This document shows, one piece after another, positions 23,401 through 38,400 of a DNA stretch of 64,000 nt. Made by a program: the position numbers and the translations under genes. A model generated the notes under the pieces. That model saw only the letters and a program-made list of their open reading frames with translations, did no database searches and had not been told where the DNA came from. Each line of letters starts with the position of its first letter. Positions within the stretch are counted from its first letter, which is position 1. Source of the stretch: Stictocephala bisonia (taxonomy: Eukaryota; Arthropoda; Insecta; Hemiptera; Membracidae); contig JAQJVL010000288.1 of the NCBI GenBank assembly GCA_035578905.1, positions 992,001-1,056,000 on the forward strand, in the 5' to 3' direction.

Positions 23401-26400
23401 AAAGTCAAACTATGTACACACTATTTACAGCTGTTTTAGCACCAGCTGTTCCAGTGTTGTTGATTATCATATGATAATCTGGGTTCCACATAAAAACAAG
23501 AACTGACTACTCACAGATATCGGGAGAAGTGTGGAGAAATTACGATTAAAACGATATCAAATATGTATACAAAAATTATTGTTGGAACGTCTTTCCGGTA
23601 GTTTAAACAAACCGTTATTACGTAGTTGTTGTTTTTCCGACAACTAACATCCATAATACATGTAATGCTGTCGCGTAACCAACAACTAACATCGGGATGG
23701 TTAACACTATTTATGTATACTACCTAGTGTACTCTACCAAGACCCAACTTGTTAAATCTGTGCAAATTGCATTTGCACTTCGGTGTCAGTCCTAATATAT
23801 ACTAGCTTTTTAGTACCTATCATCTATTATATATACACACCAATTTTGACAACTACATAAAGAATGTGATGACCATAACTACAAGAGCTACAGGAAGCCG
23901 ATAAATCAGCACTTCTTCTTTCTCAAGGTAAACATCCTGACAAACCAATGTTTTAGCCTATAAAAGTGTGGAAGGCTAATTATTTGTCCTGTGATCCACA
24001 TAGTGTTGAAGAAATTTAAAATGTAAAGCATAATCTTTTCATAGAAGTGACTGTGACGTGTTTTGTACAAATTTGGATGGTTCATAAAACTTTTAAGGGT
24101 GAAAATTTCCAAAGGGCTGAGGACAATATGTAGAGGATATTGACAAAAATAAATTCCATTTTTGGCTCCCACTTACCCATCCGAGTGCTGTCTCTGCTGG
24201 CAGCTGTTGGTAGACAAGCTTTAACGAGCAGCCTGGTTGATGCAGAGTGGCATGTAATCGACGGTAGATATGATGCAGTCTCTCTGCCTGATCTGGTGTG
24301 TGATAGGGGGCCTCCACTGCTGGCTGCCATAATTGGTCGCTAGTCTTGCACTTGTATAGGCAGTGGCGCAGTCCTGTTACTGCCAACTCTACAACCGACA
24401 CTGGAGGCTCAGCCAGGGCCGCATTGATTGCCTCCAAACTGTTGTTACGTCTCAGCCTCTAATAACGTGCAACCACTAGACTTTATCACACATAAATAAA
24501 CTTGTTAGGCACCACTAGTATAAATATTGCAATATAAACAAAGGAGAGAAATAAAAAGAATTTAGTTTACCACATATGTTGCAATTGACCCACCCACCCT
24601 TCCATAACGTACTGTGGCATTAACCCCCACACCCTGCCAAACAACAACACAATCTATGGTATTGAAACAACAAAATAAATTACCAGAAGCCAATAAGGAC
24701 ATCTTTTAGTGATAAAAGACTGAAAATGAAGATACCAATATATTATATAAGAACATTTAGTTTGTGAAACTGTATATTTTTTTAAACAAATCGAAATACG
24801 TTGTCTAAAATAGATTCATGTATGGCTTACTCATAATAATTCTATTTATTTATGATAGAAATCTGTTAAATAATTTACAATACATACAATAATGGACCAC
24901 CATTAATTAATTGTATGTTATCGCAGTAAAAGGAAAAAAATTGTGTTTCACTTTCAATCCAGTACTTCAGCTCTTCTGTCTTAATTTTGCTTTACTTGTT
25001 ACTATATTTTAAAATATCATTTTGATAGATTTGTTCAATAATTTTTAAATACATTCACAAGGCTACTTTATAATATGAGGCACAAGGGTAACAAATTAGA
25101 TCATCACTGGTTAAAATGTTGTAATCACACAGGTTTTTTACTACAAACCCCTAAATACTAGAGTTAAGTTTCTCAATAATTGTTTTTATGTTAAAAATTA
25201 AATTAGTCAAAATCAACTTAAAAATTAACTTATTTAAAAGTTTAAATCTTGTATATACTCGCTATATGGACGATTATTTTTAAATCTGTCAGTTTATGAC
25301 TTTATATTTTAAAAAGTAAATTAAAATAATAACCATAAAAGATAATCTTTACAGTACATAAAAAATTCTTAAACATATGAATATATGTTGTTTGTTTCTA
25401 ACTAAATGAATCAGAAAAAACTTGTAAAAAAATGTTCCTATTCTTACTTATAAGACAGCAACACAACATAGTGTGTATTTTAAGGTGAATATGAATGATG
25501 ATATGATTATAGGATGAGTGTGGATGTATGTAGTCTGATTACTAACTGAGTTTACATGTTCCTCAGAAAGGGCAATCTATTAATAGCCCAACAACTAAAG
25601 GACCTACAGCTTTACATGGAATCCAAACCACATGTATTTCTCTAGTTCTTTTTGCATTATTAACCTACGTTGGTCGAACCTCCCGGGCGGACGCTGTTGG
25701 TCGAAGGGTGAGCGCTGCGCTCACCCGCAAATTTGAGGTATTTATTCCATGAAAAAGTGTGTAATAGTCAATAAAACAATATATTTTACGTAATGATATT
25801 TATTTTAAAGTATGAATATGTTGTAATAGTGATAATACATAGATAAAATAAGGAAACTACAATTTGTATTAATATTAGTAAACGAAGAAAAAATTTTAGG
25901 CCTAATAAAATTGTAAAATGTATTAATCTTTATTTTACAGTATAGATATGTTTGTAGTAGTGATAATACATAAATAAAACTAAGGAAACTACATTGGTAT
26001 TAATTATAAAATGAAGAAAAAATGGTAGGCCTAGTAAAATAAGATTATGTTATAATCTAAAAAAATGAAATTAGATAATTAATTATTTGTATCAAGGTTT
26101 CCATGAAAAATAAAAAGAACAAAAAAAAGTTTAAACTATTACGCAAAAGTGCATTTAGTCTGAGTCTGAAACATGATTATGGTTTGTTTTGCATTGCACA
26201 CAAATGAATGTTGTGTGTTCTCCACAGATCGGGGCCATGCAGGTTGCACATCTTACTTTTGTCAGTCTGTTTTTCTTTTTAGGACAAAAGCCACATTTTA
26301 CTTGGTCATTGTTTTGCACTGGATGTGGCCTTGGTGTATTAGTTTCCATTCCAAGGTGTTTCCTTATCTTCAAGCGAAGATCACTTTGCAGTCCACTGCC

Positions 26401-29400
26401 ACTGCCTGTAGCCCTTAGAACCATATGTGGTTTAAAAAGTTCAAAAGCCAAGGCTTTGAGAAGATTTCTTCTTGTGAAGGTTTCTCCTGTATTTCCATTC
26501 AAGATGATCTGAGCATTGATTGCGCCTATATCAAGTAGAGAATAGAATATAAGGAGAGGCCACCGAAATGAAACTCTCGCAACAGTATACTCTCCCTTCA
26601 TACCATCAACAATGTCGACTCCTCCCTTAGTGCTGTTGTAAAACGTTACTAGAACTGGTTTCATGAAGTCACCTGTGCTCTCATCAATTTCGTCTGAGTC
26701 GTGCATACTCGAGATTAGCACCACATTACGATATTTTTTGGGGACATATGATACAACCATTGATTGCTCACCAAATGCAAAAAGGCTACTGTGAATTGGC
26801 CTTTACCTCGTATTTACTGTTTCTGGAGGCAACTCTCGTTTGTTTTTTTTTTTCAATGTAGCTACCACCATTAAATTATGTTGCATAGCTAGTTCATTTA
26901 CAACGGGCACAGATGAAAACCAATTATCCATGGTTACATTATGCCCAGAACCATGGATCGGGGCAGTAAGTCTTTTAAGTAAGACTGCATGAGGCCTATT
27001 GTCAAGAGAAAATGGACCTTCCGGCTGTGTACCACAGTATAACTCTAGATTGCAAGTGTACATCATCTTGGCATCAACTAAGGTGAACATCTTCAAACCA
27101 TATTTAGCTGGTTTTTTAGGCATATATTGCCTGAAACTACACCGGCCTCGGAATGACTCCAAGCATTTCATCCAACGTGACATACTCGCTGGCACTGTAA
27201 TTTTTCAAGCAGCGGGCAACAAACCCATCAAAAACATTCCTTATGGGGGCGAGTTTATCTAAAGCTCGCCGGGTTTGCCTTGTAGCTTCATCGTCAAAAC
27301 GGAGTGCTCGCAACAATAAATAAAAACGCTTGTAGCTCATGACCATGCGAAATATTTCAGGAGCAGTTCTGTCAGTAGCCCGTAAGTCTGATACGTTGAG
27401 GTGCGATGATTTAAGAACTCCTGCCATGTACAGCAGGCCAATAAGAGCCTTTATTTCTTCATCGTTTGTATCTAAAACATCAGATTCGCGGCTATAGTTT
27501 TGCCTAAGTTTTTGCAAGCGAATGTTTGTGTATTTAGTTATTTCCTCAATAAGTAAGTCCGGAAAAAAGTTTCCAAGCTTCCAATATTGTTTTTGCATTT
27601 CGAGCATCTCCCTTTACTCCAGGAAGGTGAAGAACAATGTTTCTCACTGACCTGCGTCTTTGTTGTGGGCGCGAATGCCGATTCCACAGCGTAACTTTGT
27701 CCTTCCCTACGTAGGTTGGTCCAGCAGGATAAGTACTTTCTTCTTCTTCATCACCTGATTGTTCACTGCCAGTTTCATGGTCACTGTTATTCAGACAATC
27801 TTGTTCATCGTCAGAAGAAAAATAATTTTCAGCGACAGTCTCTTCTTGAAGCCACTGCACTATATGGCCTACACTCATGATAAAACAATGAAATGTACAC
27901 AATCCGTAACACAATACACGCTACTAATCGCAAATAAACAATAATAACACTCAGATGAATTTGGAAAAACTATAATGCGGATGGTCGAAGGGTGAGCGCA
28001 CCGCTCACTCGCGCGCAGTACCGTCTAGTTATGCGTCAGGTGCACAAATAACTAGGTCAATGACTCTAGACCAAACACCCCCCACCACTCAACATTCTGA
28101 ACGACAGCCACTCGGAATTCCCGGCCGGAAACTCGAAACCGCACTGATTTATGGCTCATTTAAAACAAAGGTGAGAGCTCCGCTCACCCTTCGACCAACG
28201 GCGGGTTAAAAGCGACATCTTTGAGAAACAAAAATTAAATTAATTTCAATACATTTGTTAAATGATGCTACACTGTAAACAACATCTTTGATCAACGTTT
28301 CTGAGATTAAGACAGGTCCTTTCATTTTCCCAGATTAAAAAAAAATCCAAATACAGCAGATATAATACGTACAAAAATTACTATTTACATCTATATTTTT
28401 AATTTTTCACGTTTACAACTAAAAAAGCAATTTGAAAATACCAAAGTAAAAAATATCAGCTTAACTAATACATTGAACCTTTGTAACCTACTCAATTATG
28501 TTTAAACAAAGCAAGAGTCTATTTTGAATATAACTTATGCTTACTTCGACAATTCGCTGTTTGGCTTCGGAAAGGACAAAGAAGAGATCATGGTCCACAG
28601 TAAGAAGCAGAAGGCAGGCTTGACAATCCTCTGCAAGATATGACACATGAGCATGCAGGAAACCACTGAAATATTGATATTATCATATTTCTAACTGACT
28701 TCATTGATAATTGTTACAAAATCAGAATGAACAAGTGTTTAGAGATGGTATAGAATTTACCATCAATGAACACAAAGATTGATTCATATTAATTTTGATT
28801 CTACATTCTGGACTTAATTTTGTTGATAATCTAATGCAAAACATAGGAAATAAACTTAATTTGAAAGCATATCAGAATTTATCATTTAGTTATCGATATT
28901 CTTAATTTATCATTAGAAATCGATAATAATTATAAAAAATACCATTAATAAAAGGATAAAACAGAATTTTTTCTTATTTTTTTAGCAGGTCATATAAAGT
29001 ATTCAGGCCGTAAAGGCAGATTCATATAGTTTCTTAATTTCACTTATTAATATAACTAAGCAGAAAGGGCATGAACAAACTTAACTGAATAGATAAGAGG
29101 ATAAGACTACCTGTGACGGCTTAGCCGTAAACACCAGTTCATATAATAAATATCAAACAAAATAATAATTACTTAATACAACTTAACTAATATTACGACT
29201 TATGTTTACAGTAGGAACTAAAGATTCTTTTATTCAACACCCAGCGACAATATTTTACTAATCTTCCTTATAAAACCACTTGGAAATTCACCAGTGGTGT
29301 TGCAATATTTCTACAGGTCAATAACTGTGCAGTGTAGTTGGGACGGTCGGGTAGCATCAGTACGCAGAAAACATTGTCGGTTGTGACATTCGGTGCGAAG

Positions 29401-32400
29401 GGCAACAACCTACATTCCTTGGTTAGTTCCAAGTCGTGCCTTACGGTCATACATAGATGGCAGCACTTGCCGGCTGCCAAGCGGAATGAAGGGGGACGCT
29501 CATGCAGTGTCGAATATGCGGTAGTGGAAGCATTCGGTAGTGACAAGTGAGGCGCGAACACCGCCGCAGTCCCTGGGTTCTGCCCCTTTCTTTTTCTAAA
29601 TTTCTATAACTCAAAATTCTAAATTGATATTTAAACAGTCACTTTGTCCAACTAAATTATTATTAGTGTGATAGTCAAATTTAAATAAATGATTTGTTTA
29701 CACCCATACCGTTTTTATTTTACAATCCGCTCCCCTAGCTGAAGTCAAAAGGAAGAAAGAAGAGAGGTGACATACCAAACAAAACAAACATTCACAACAT
29801 TAATTCCTAGCCAAGAGCTCTGTAACCTAACCTCAAATTCAATGTTAACCCTAAAATCTAATAAAAATATTAGTTTATTGTTTTTACCCAAAGTTGTTCT
29901 ATACTTATCAATTAAAAGTTAAAAGTTTATATTTTGTTATAGCAAATATATAATCTTCTTGTCTGTAGCATATAAGGTACAAATACCCAATGCACAGGAA
30001 TTCACATAATTTCTTTAAAACTGTTGACTAAAACTAAACAAAACTGATTTCTGATAAAACTGAAGGTGATTTACAAATAGAAAAATTGATTTAAACTGTC
30101 TCCAAGTACTACGGGTGTTTGTTCATTGTGTTTCAGCTCAATACTTATAAGGAAACGTCAATCATTTTGACCAACTGAGGTTTTCATGTAATATAATGGT
30201 ACAGTGGCCTCACAACTATTCGAATTGTGACTATCTAGAATCCGTCCTAGGTAGCTTATTTCTTCAGGCGTAGGTTTGCACTTCTGATCATGACATTCAC
30301 TTTATTTATGTACAATCTGTTGAATAACGAGTATTTTGATTTTATACCTAAGACATAAAAGTATAGCAGTATACATGTACTGCAAATGAAGGCAAATGCA
30401 CACAAAAGTATATAGTCTTTGAATGCAGTTCCTGATCTCTTTATTGTGCTTAAAATTATATCTCTTGCCCCCCTCCATATTTATAGAATGTTGCATTCGG
30501 CAATATTATTTATAGTTATCTTTTCAGCAGTATTCATAGTCAGTAATCCAGCCGAATAATGAAGTGTAACTACAACTTTCTTCAGTTTAGCAGCCATTAT
30601 TAAATCAATAAAACAACACATTTGAACCCATAATCTTATTCTAGTGAATCTGTGAATAAGATCACTTCAGAATTAGGAGTGGGAACAAGCACTGTAAGTG
30701 AGTAAAATATTTACACACACCCTCAGTATTTTTATCATAAAGATACTAAATATGTGGTTCAGATTCAAAACTAGGAGTGCGCGAGAACTCGAAACTCGAA
30801 GCTCCTAAAACTACTCGAAGTTCGAGCGAGTAGTTGTATTTCACGAAATATCAGATTTACATCTTAATTTAGTTTTAAGAGTAAACAGTTTTATAAGTTA
30901 TTAATAAAAAATGTTTGTGTTTTATTTTACCCTTAATCATACGTTATCAGTTTGGTACACGTAATTATGAACTGAACAATACGCCTAAGATTAGGTAGTA
31001 CACGACGACAGTCAAATGAACTAGTCGACGTAGTGAAAGAGTTCGTTCATTATGATTTGAACTAGTTCAGTTCAAAGTGATCAACAGAGCTGGGATAGTA
31101 GCGACAACTGTAAATAGTAGCGATCACACATGTTGGTTGCCGAGTCTACTAGTCACTTGTAACCTAACCTAATATAGCGTGAATAAAACAGAAGTGCTGG
31201 TTAGTGTCTTTATGACCCAAGAAAGAGGACGAGAGATCCGGTTCAAGATGCTCAAAAACCTGTTACCAATACAAATCTAACAGTCTGTGCACCATGGAAA
31301 TTATGCATATTTTCGTTCATATCAATAATACCGTTCAATCAAAAGAGTCCCGAGAACGGGTCACTTTACATCCCAAGAATCGAACTTCCGATCTTTTCTA
31401 GGTGCAAGTTCATCTCGGTTGTAGTATACGTACTTGCAAGGAACCGTTCTGCTCTTTTTTGGAAATGAAATTATCGTATATTTCTTGCGAGTCGATAGAG
31501 GTCTATTTTGTTTTTTTAATCTGAGCAGGGAATTGTCCAATGATTTGACGTAAGAAAATACTGTATCATGTCATGTAAAATATGGTAATGACGTTCTAGC
31601 AGCGTGTGACACAACATTATTGATTTATTTTCCGTCAAATAAAAAATAGACACATATCCGTGGCGAACGTCTATTAATTATTATTCCGAAAACTCCTTAG
31701 ATCGCCAAAACTGTGTTAACCCTCTCCCGTTTAAATTCCCGCCACGCGACCATGACGCTGCTGGGCAGTATTATTTCTGGCCGCCCCACCGCTTGGATCA
31801 CGTTTCCGTAATCGTGTTTTTTAAAACGTAGTTTTGAACATAAATAGTACATATTATATATCATTTTAAAGCTTATTTAACGTTATAAATTAATATCTAA
31901 ATACACAACATAGTTAAATTTAATTATTATACATAGGCCTAATTTTTAGTTTTTTTTTTTAGACAATATTGTTTTTATGATAGTTTTTTAGATCCGTAGT
32001 TTTGAAGGTTAGGCTGTTCATTATCTTCGTTATCGGGGATATCATTTAGTTCAGAAATATCGTCTTCACTAGACACCTCACTCTCCACTTCCGACTCATT
32101 TTCAAATATGCGGTCAATTTCACTATTACGCAAAAACTGATCTTGATTCATTATAAATCACTAAGAATCAATCACAGATAATCACTGTATTTTGGCGGTA
32201 AACAAACACGCTAATACTGTACATACGTACAATAATATTATTTAGTTTCTTATTTAGTCAGCTGGCGTTGATGTATAGTTCCATTCCAGTGTGCCCGTAG
32301 GCTAGCAGCATTTAAACAGAGGGAAATATATTTTACTGCATTTAGCTGCAGATTCATAAAAATAATGATTCTCAGAGAGCAGCACATTATTGTTTAGGTA

Positions 32401-35400
32401 GAATATAAAATCAATTCTACATATAGACAGTACCGCAAAAGTTTCTTTGAGGCGATAACAGATCGCGCAAGCATCTGTAATTCGAGTGAAGGCGTTTGGA
32501 GGCGGTCCGTCAGTAGCACCAAGCCCATCGAGGAGGCGCTTCGAGGCGGATTGACGGGAGAGGGTTAATATTTGCGCATACGATATTTTTTGCTGTCAAA
32601 TTGTTGAACGGTTTTCTGACTAGGTTAGAAAATAACACAGTTGGAGTGTAAAAGGTGGTAAAGTACGATAATTTTGATTCGTAAATTCACTGAACGGTCC
32701 CCTGTTTACATTGACGTCGATGTAAACTGTAAAACAATCACGAATCAACCAAAGTGGGGGAGAAACATGTTGAAGACCTTTTCTAAACAAAATACGACGA
32801 ATTTATAGATTCGGAAATAAATTTTTATTGAAACGAAGCCTTATCAAACGTCTCGTTTTTTATTCATAAGTTTATAGTTTAGCTGCCCATAATCTTCACT
32901 GTATCACTAGTTGGCACTTGGCTGACTGCATGTCATCGCCAATATCGAGTAGACCTACTATATTAGCCGACTATGTCTATGGTTTTCATTCGATTACACC
33001 AGGTTTTAATGAATTTCTCGTTATGACATAATTATTTATATATTGTTCAGTGTAGCCTCATGTATCGAAGTAGTTTCAAGTTGCACATATTTCATTACCG
33101 ATCATAATTTAAAAACTAATTCATCCTAAGTGACTTTAAAATTTATTTTTAGTAAACCTACTTAGTTATTATTATCAATTGATTGAACCACAGTCATTGT
33201 CATCCAGATTTTCAAATTTGATTATATAATTCAGAGCTTATTTCCAGTTAGTTGTAACCTTGTTATTACTGAATTAAATACCCACAGAATACAGATCCAC
33301 TCTTCTTAGCATGTACACAATCAATTTTTTGTTGAGAAGAGGCAATTCTCAAAGCAAATGACCGCATTTGGCGATGATGCCTGATTTTTAACATCAGTTT
33401 GGTTGGATGCAACTTTTGCCAACAAGCTTCACTACGTTTTCGCGGTACACTTTGAACTGAACCATCAGATAATCAGATATAGGCCAGCTGGGAAACAGTA
33501 TAATTGGCTTGCGTAGAAAATCTGATCTGTGATATGAGTGAACAGATTAAATCTTTATAATTCACGTTGTTTCAATTAATAATATGCTTTCTTAATTTCT
33601 TACATAATATTAGTTCTGAAAAAAGGAAAAAAGGTTAAACAAAACATGCCACATAAAAATGTAGGAAGGCAGGAAGTAACAAGTTTTATTTATCACATGT
33701 TATAGTTACAAACAACAAATCAAAATTATTGTGTTCAGTTTAGATGTATAATATTTACGAATCTGGCAAAACTTAACATAGGCTTTGTATGGTGTCTGCC
33801 TTTTACAGTTGTCTTGGGGAACAGGAAATCCTTCCGTAAATACTCGCTCGAAAAATACTCGATACTCGAAAAAAATGCCAACTACTCAACTCGACTCGAA
33901 CTCAAAAATCACTACTCGCACACCTCTATTCAAAACTATATTAAAAAGAGCATCAGTATATGTATTTAAATTACACAAGTTTGAGAGAACATGATATGTA
34001 CACAGACACCCTGAGTTTATAATAATTTCTTCTTGTTGAATGGGTCATTTCGCACCTGTTAAGTCCACTGCAAGGTAAGGTAAAGATTAGGTTATACAAG
34101 TTGATATTCTCAGAATAACTGACTGGTCAAAACATTATTTTTTGCCTTATCAAACAAAAAAGTATTGGGGCGAGCCGAGTCGGTGGCCAAGCGACCTGAG
34201 GCATCAGGACCTTGAGCCTGAATTGTAGCGCAGGTTAAAATCTTGGCCTGGACTGGAAGTCTTAATCAGTATTGTTCACTTTGTACTGTACTGGTTCTCA
34301 AGAACTTCTTTGTACATCAAAAATGTATTAGAAATGGACAGAGTAAGGTTAAAAAGAAGATTGGCGTCCTTAAAAAAATTAATATATTTTTAAAACATAA
34401 ACTGGTGTAAATACTAACTTCAAATCAACAAATTGTACCATTGGAAATTAATTATTTGTAGTGATGATTTTGGAGAGTTTCATTTTAAATTTTAACTCCT
34501 TTTCTTGTCAGTAGCAAATATCTTCTTTCAGTGTTATTAGAAAGGTCTTAATAATACTGTTTAATTATGTAAAACTAACCTAGAATCAAAGTTAGGCAGA
34601 CAAATTGGAGTCCATCCCTCGGCAGCTTTAAAAGACTCTGATGCTGAGACCAGGTTAAACACTAGATGCAGGTCACTTGCTTGCAAACTGTACTTCTTCA
34701 TACGCACCATCATGATCAGCTGATTGTTGGCAATGAGGATAGCAAATACTAAATTCTACAACAGATAAAGTTAAAAAGGAGATTGGCGTCTTTAAGATAA
34801 TTAATATATTTTTAAAACATAAACTGGTGTAAATACTAACTTCAAATCAACAAATTGTACCATTGGAAATTAATTATTTGTAGTGATGATTTTGGCATTC
34901 TACATGATTTTACAAAATAAACAGAAATGTGAATTACAAAAAACCAATCCTACACTTTAGAAATTACCCTTGCCACATACATATTTATGCTTAAATATCT
35001 TCAATTTAGTTTAGTTTTATTTATAGTGTTGATATTAGTAATAAGTTTTTTTTTTATAACAAAACATATACAATATGCAAGTGCTCAAAATCGAGCTGAG
35101 CTGGTTGTAGTCGAATTCATGTAACTTCAAGCTCTAGCTACAGAGTTTCAGTAATTTATTTGCCTTACACAAATCCCAATTCATGGTATAAATGTTGTCC
35201 ACATTAAGTACAAATTGTATTTTAAAATTGTTCTTACACAATTTTATGTAACAAAGTGCTTGAGCAAACAGTCATTATGAACATAAGAACTGAGAAAATA
35301 AATCAAAATTGTTTTATGAAAAGGTATTTTTTTAAATATTACTACATAACAAATAAGCAGCTGTTATTATAGATAGATAAAATCAAATAACAGCTGAATT

Positions 35401-38400
35401 TACATTTAAGTGATGAAACTAATATGGGTTTATATATATATAAACCTTTAGGGTATATAGAACCTTGGCGAGCGGTCAAAGGCTTTGAGCTTGGGTTAGA
35501 TTGCTTGGGCTTTGAGCGCTGGTTCGAAACCGGCCTATACTGGAAGTTAGAGTAAGGGTAAGAAGGAGATTAGCCTCTCCTTAAAAAAAGGGTAAATGCT
35601 CAATATAAGATTTAAAATTTATTTTGTATAGAAAAAAAAAAAAAACAAAAATATCAAGAAATCTCTTTTTCTTCATAGTGTAGATGAAAAATTTACCTTA
35701 TGCCCTACTAGAGAAATGTTATAAACAAAAATTACATTCAAACACTAACAATATTTGAATTATTGTAATCTGTTTGTTGCAAGTAGAAAATTTCTTTGCC
35801 TAAGTTCCAATAATATTCATTTAAAAGCTGGCCTTTTTAACATATACTCACAGAAAGGTTGCACCTTTAAGAATTAGTTTAGTTTTAATAAATACTTGAA
35901 GTTCACATAATTCAGTAATTTATTAAAAATAACAGTAACAGTTTGAAATTTAACCATGTGACAGTAAATTTTAAAATAACCTTTATTTTGGCACATGCTG
36001 ACACAATGGTCTGGCCGATGGCGTCACGACACGTTGGATTAAGAGGTAAACAACGTATAGCTCCCAACAGATATTCCGGCTGTGTTTCTGTGAACTGTAG
36101 AAGGTGATCTATTAGGCGCTCTGACCCTGTGAGAAGGCGTCGTAGATCAAAATTATGCCTCTCTTCAAATATCTTTGTCAGCTGTTTCAATGTGAGAATA
36201 CTGACTATCTGATTATAAACATACCTGCAAATAAATGACAAAATACAAATATGAAGCTTGTACAAAATATAACATGTATGATCATGATGTAAAATTAATT
36301 TGAAAAATAAAATAATTGCAAACTGAATATCCACCACTAATTTCTGTTGTACTATATTGATATTTTTGAATTTATATTATCTGTTTGTATAATTATTCAA
36401 TTTGCCATATGAGTACAAGTGTCTTTTTTATCATACTTCACTAAATACAGCTGTTTTTATCTCTAAACAGAATGTAAAACCTCACTTTTTAGTAATCATA
36501 CTAAAAAGTCCGCTTTTTTATTTTTTGGTGCGCTAACCTCAAACATTGTTATTGCCCCATTCAGTTGTGTTTACTTTAATTCAATTAGATAGCAACTTTG
36601 ACATGTAAAATCAATATTTAGATTGAGTAAGATTCATTTAAACTAATGTCTTTATTTTCTTCTATGTTTTAACTAAAAAAAATATATCACTGTAATTTTA
36701 TTTCTCGGTATTAGAAACATATTTTTGTAAATAACAGATGTGTAAACATTGTAAATTATGTTGTATTATTTAACCTTAAAAACAACTTTATAGGAAAAAA
36801 CTTGAATGTATAATAATTATTCCGTATGATAAAAATAAAAAAAAAGTTATTCTCCACTCTAAACAAAATTGGCTTTTTGGTGCTCAATCATTTTTACAAA
36901 GTTGGTTGCGACTTGTTTCTAAAACACAATTGCGCACCAAAAAGTAAACTTTTCCTCCGAGTGATGAAACTACTATTATGTATTTTTTGTGATTGTGGAC
37001 TTATATTCTCAGGTAAGATTGATGATGCCCTATCTTTCTTATTATAAACACACAAAAATATATGGCTTCAAGTAATTCTGACAAGTTCGAAAAACAAATA
37101 CTTTTCACAAAATTTTCAAATCTTTCAGTCACCAAAATAGGTTATTATTTTTTGTTTCTTTTTTCAAATAGTCCAGAATACCATAGCAATACAAAATTTC
37201 AAATGCTTCAATTTTTAACAATTTTTAAGTTATAGGCAATTTTTTAAAATCTTTGATAAAAAGACAAGCAGTATAAGTAAGCTTAGCTCGTTTAAACCCC
37301 CAACTGCTGAAATTTTTACTCATACACATAGGTTGGCTTCTCCTAAACATGTTCGGAGATATAATAGATCCACCACCCACCCATAAACTTACAAAAAGTA
37401 GTGACCTACACACCCTTCAAAGGTGACTGGTGTTCAGCATACATCTTCATAAAAAATATCATAACACAGTCAAAATTAGTCTTATATATTTATTTAACAA
37501 ATATTCTATATTTGTTAAATAAATATATAAGAAAAATGCCTACATAACAATGTGCAGTAATATTGTGTTATGTCTCTTACGATTTATCAAGCTAAAAACC
37601 ACAAATAAATAAAATAAAAGAAAATCTGTGTTGGAACAGTCTTTTTACTTGTTAGTAGCGTGCCAATATTTGTAATGGAAATAATGTTGAGAAATCAAAA
37701 TATACATATTTGTTTGGGTTAAACATAAATATAGTATTAAACAAAACCAACAATATTTCTACAAATGAGCTTTTTACTCCACTTAATAACAGTTTATCCA
37801 ATCGCACACGTCCTTAGATAATACATCATATAAAATCTTTAATTAATAATATTTTTTTTGAACAAAATTAAGTAAATACCTTTTTTAAGAAAGTTTAATA
37901 TTTATTTTATATTTTATTCACTTTTCATTTTATATACATTTCTTTCCATTAGTATGCACTCAATTATAAAGTAAAATAAAATCAAGTGAAATTCATGAAT
38001 CGGTTAATGTATAGTTTACATAGACCTAGGTCAAATTTTATCTCCATTTTCATAAACTAAAAAAATGTTAGACATACAATCGCCACAAATCATGACTGTC
38101 GGAAGTTGGCAGATTAATGTAAAATTTTAGTAAGTTGGTTTAATTTTGTGTATAATACATATATGCCATGTGAGTTTATTTGTGTTAATCTTCATTCATT
38201 ATAATGAAAAAAGTCATTATTGTATTTAAAGAAAAAGTTTAATTATTTATGTTAACAACTTGATGCCACACCAGCAAAAATGTAATTTGCACCACATAGC
38301 CTAAATGAGAGCAAATAGTCTGACCCTACTTGTATTTACTTGATCTCATTATACTTTCTTTATTACGACACATGTAACTATCAGATCAAATGAATGTTAC

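Larger units (their letters stand above)
30772..33928. mobile_element. hAT-type DNA transposon with 8-bp target duplication
   Basis: The 8-bp direct repeats TTCAAAAC at 30764-30771 and 33929-33936 flank inverted ends TAGGAGTGCGCGAG and, on the reverse strand, TAGAGGTGTGCGAG. Multiple ACTCGA motifs lie just inside both ends (30786-30835 and 33840-33915). The 8-bp duplication and the TAGRG-GTG ends fit the hAT superfamily. No transposase was recognised, so it is non-autonomous. A piggyBac derivative (31716-32568) is nested inside. It lies in a MON1 intron. Confidence 0.82.

Noticed and set aside
36826..37047. 73-residue plus-strand ORF in a MON1 intron
   Set aside because: Overlaps the inverted TTTTTGGTGCGC repeats and has no recognisable motif.
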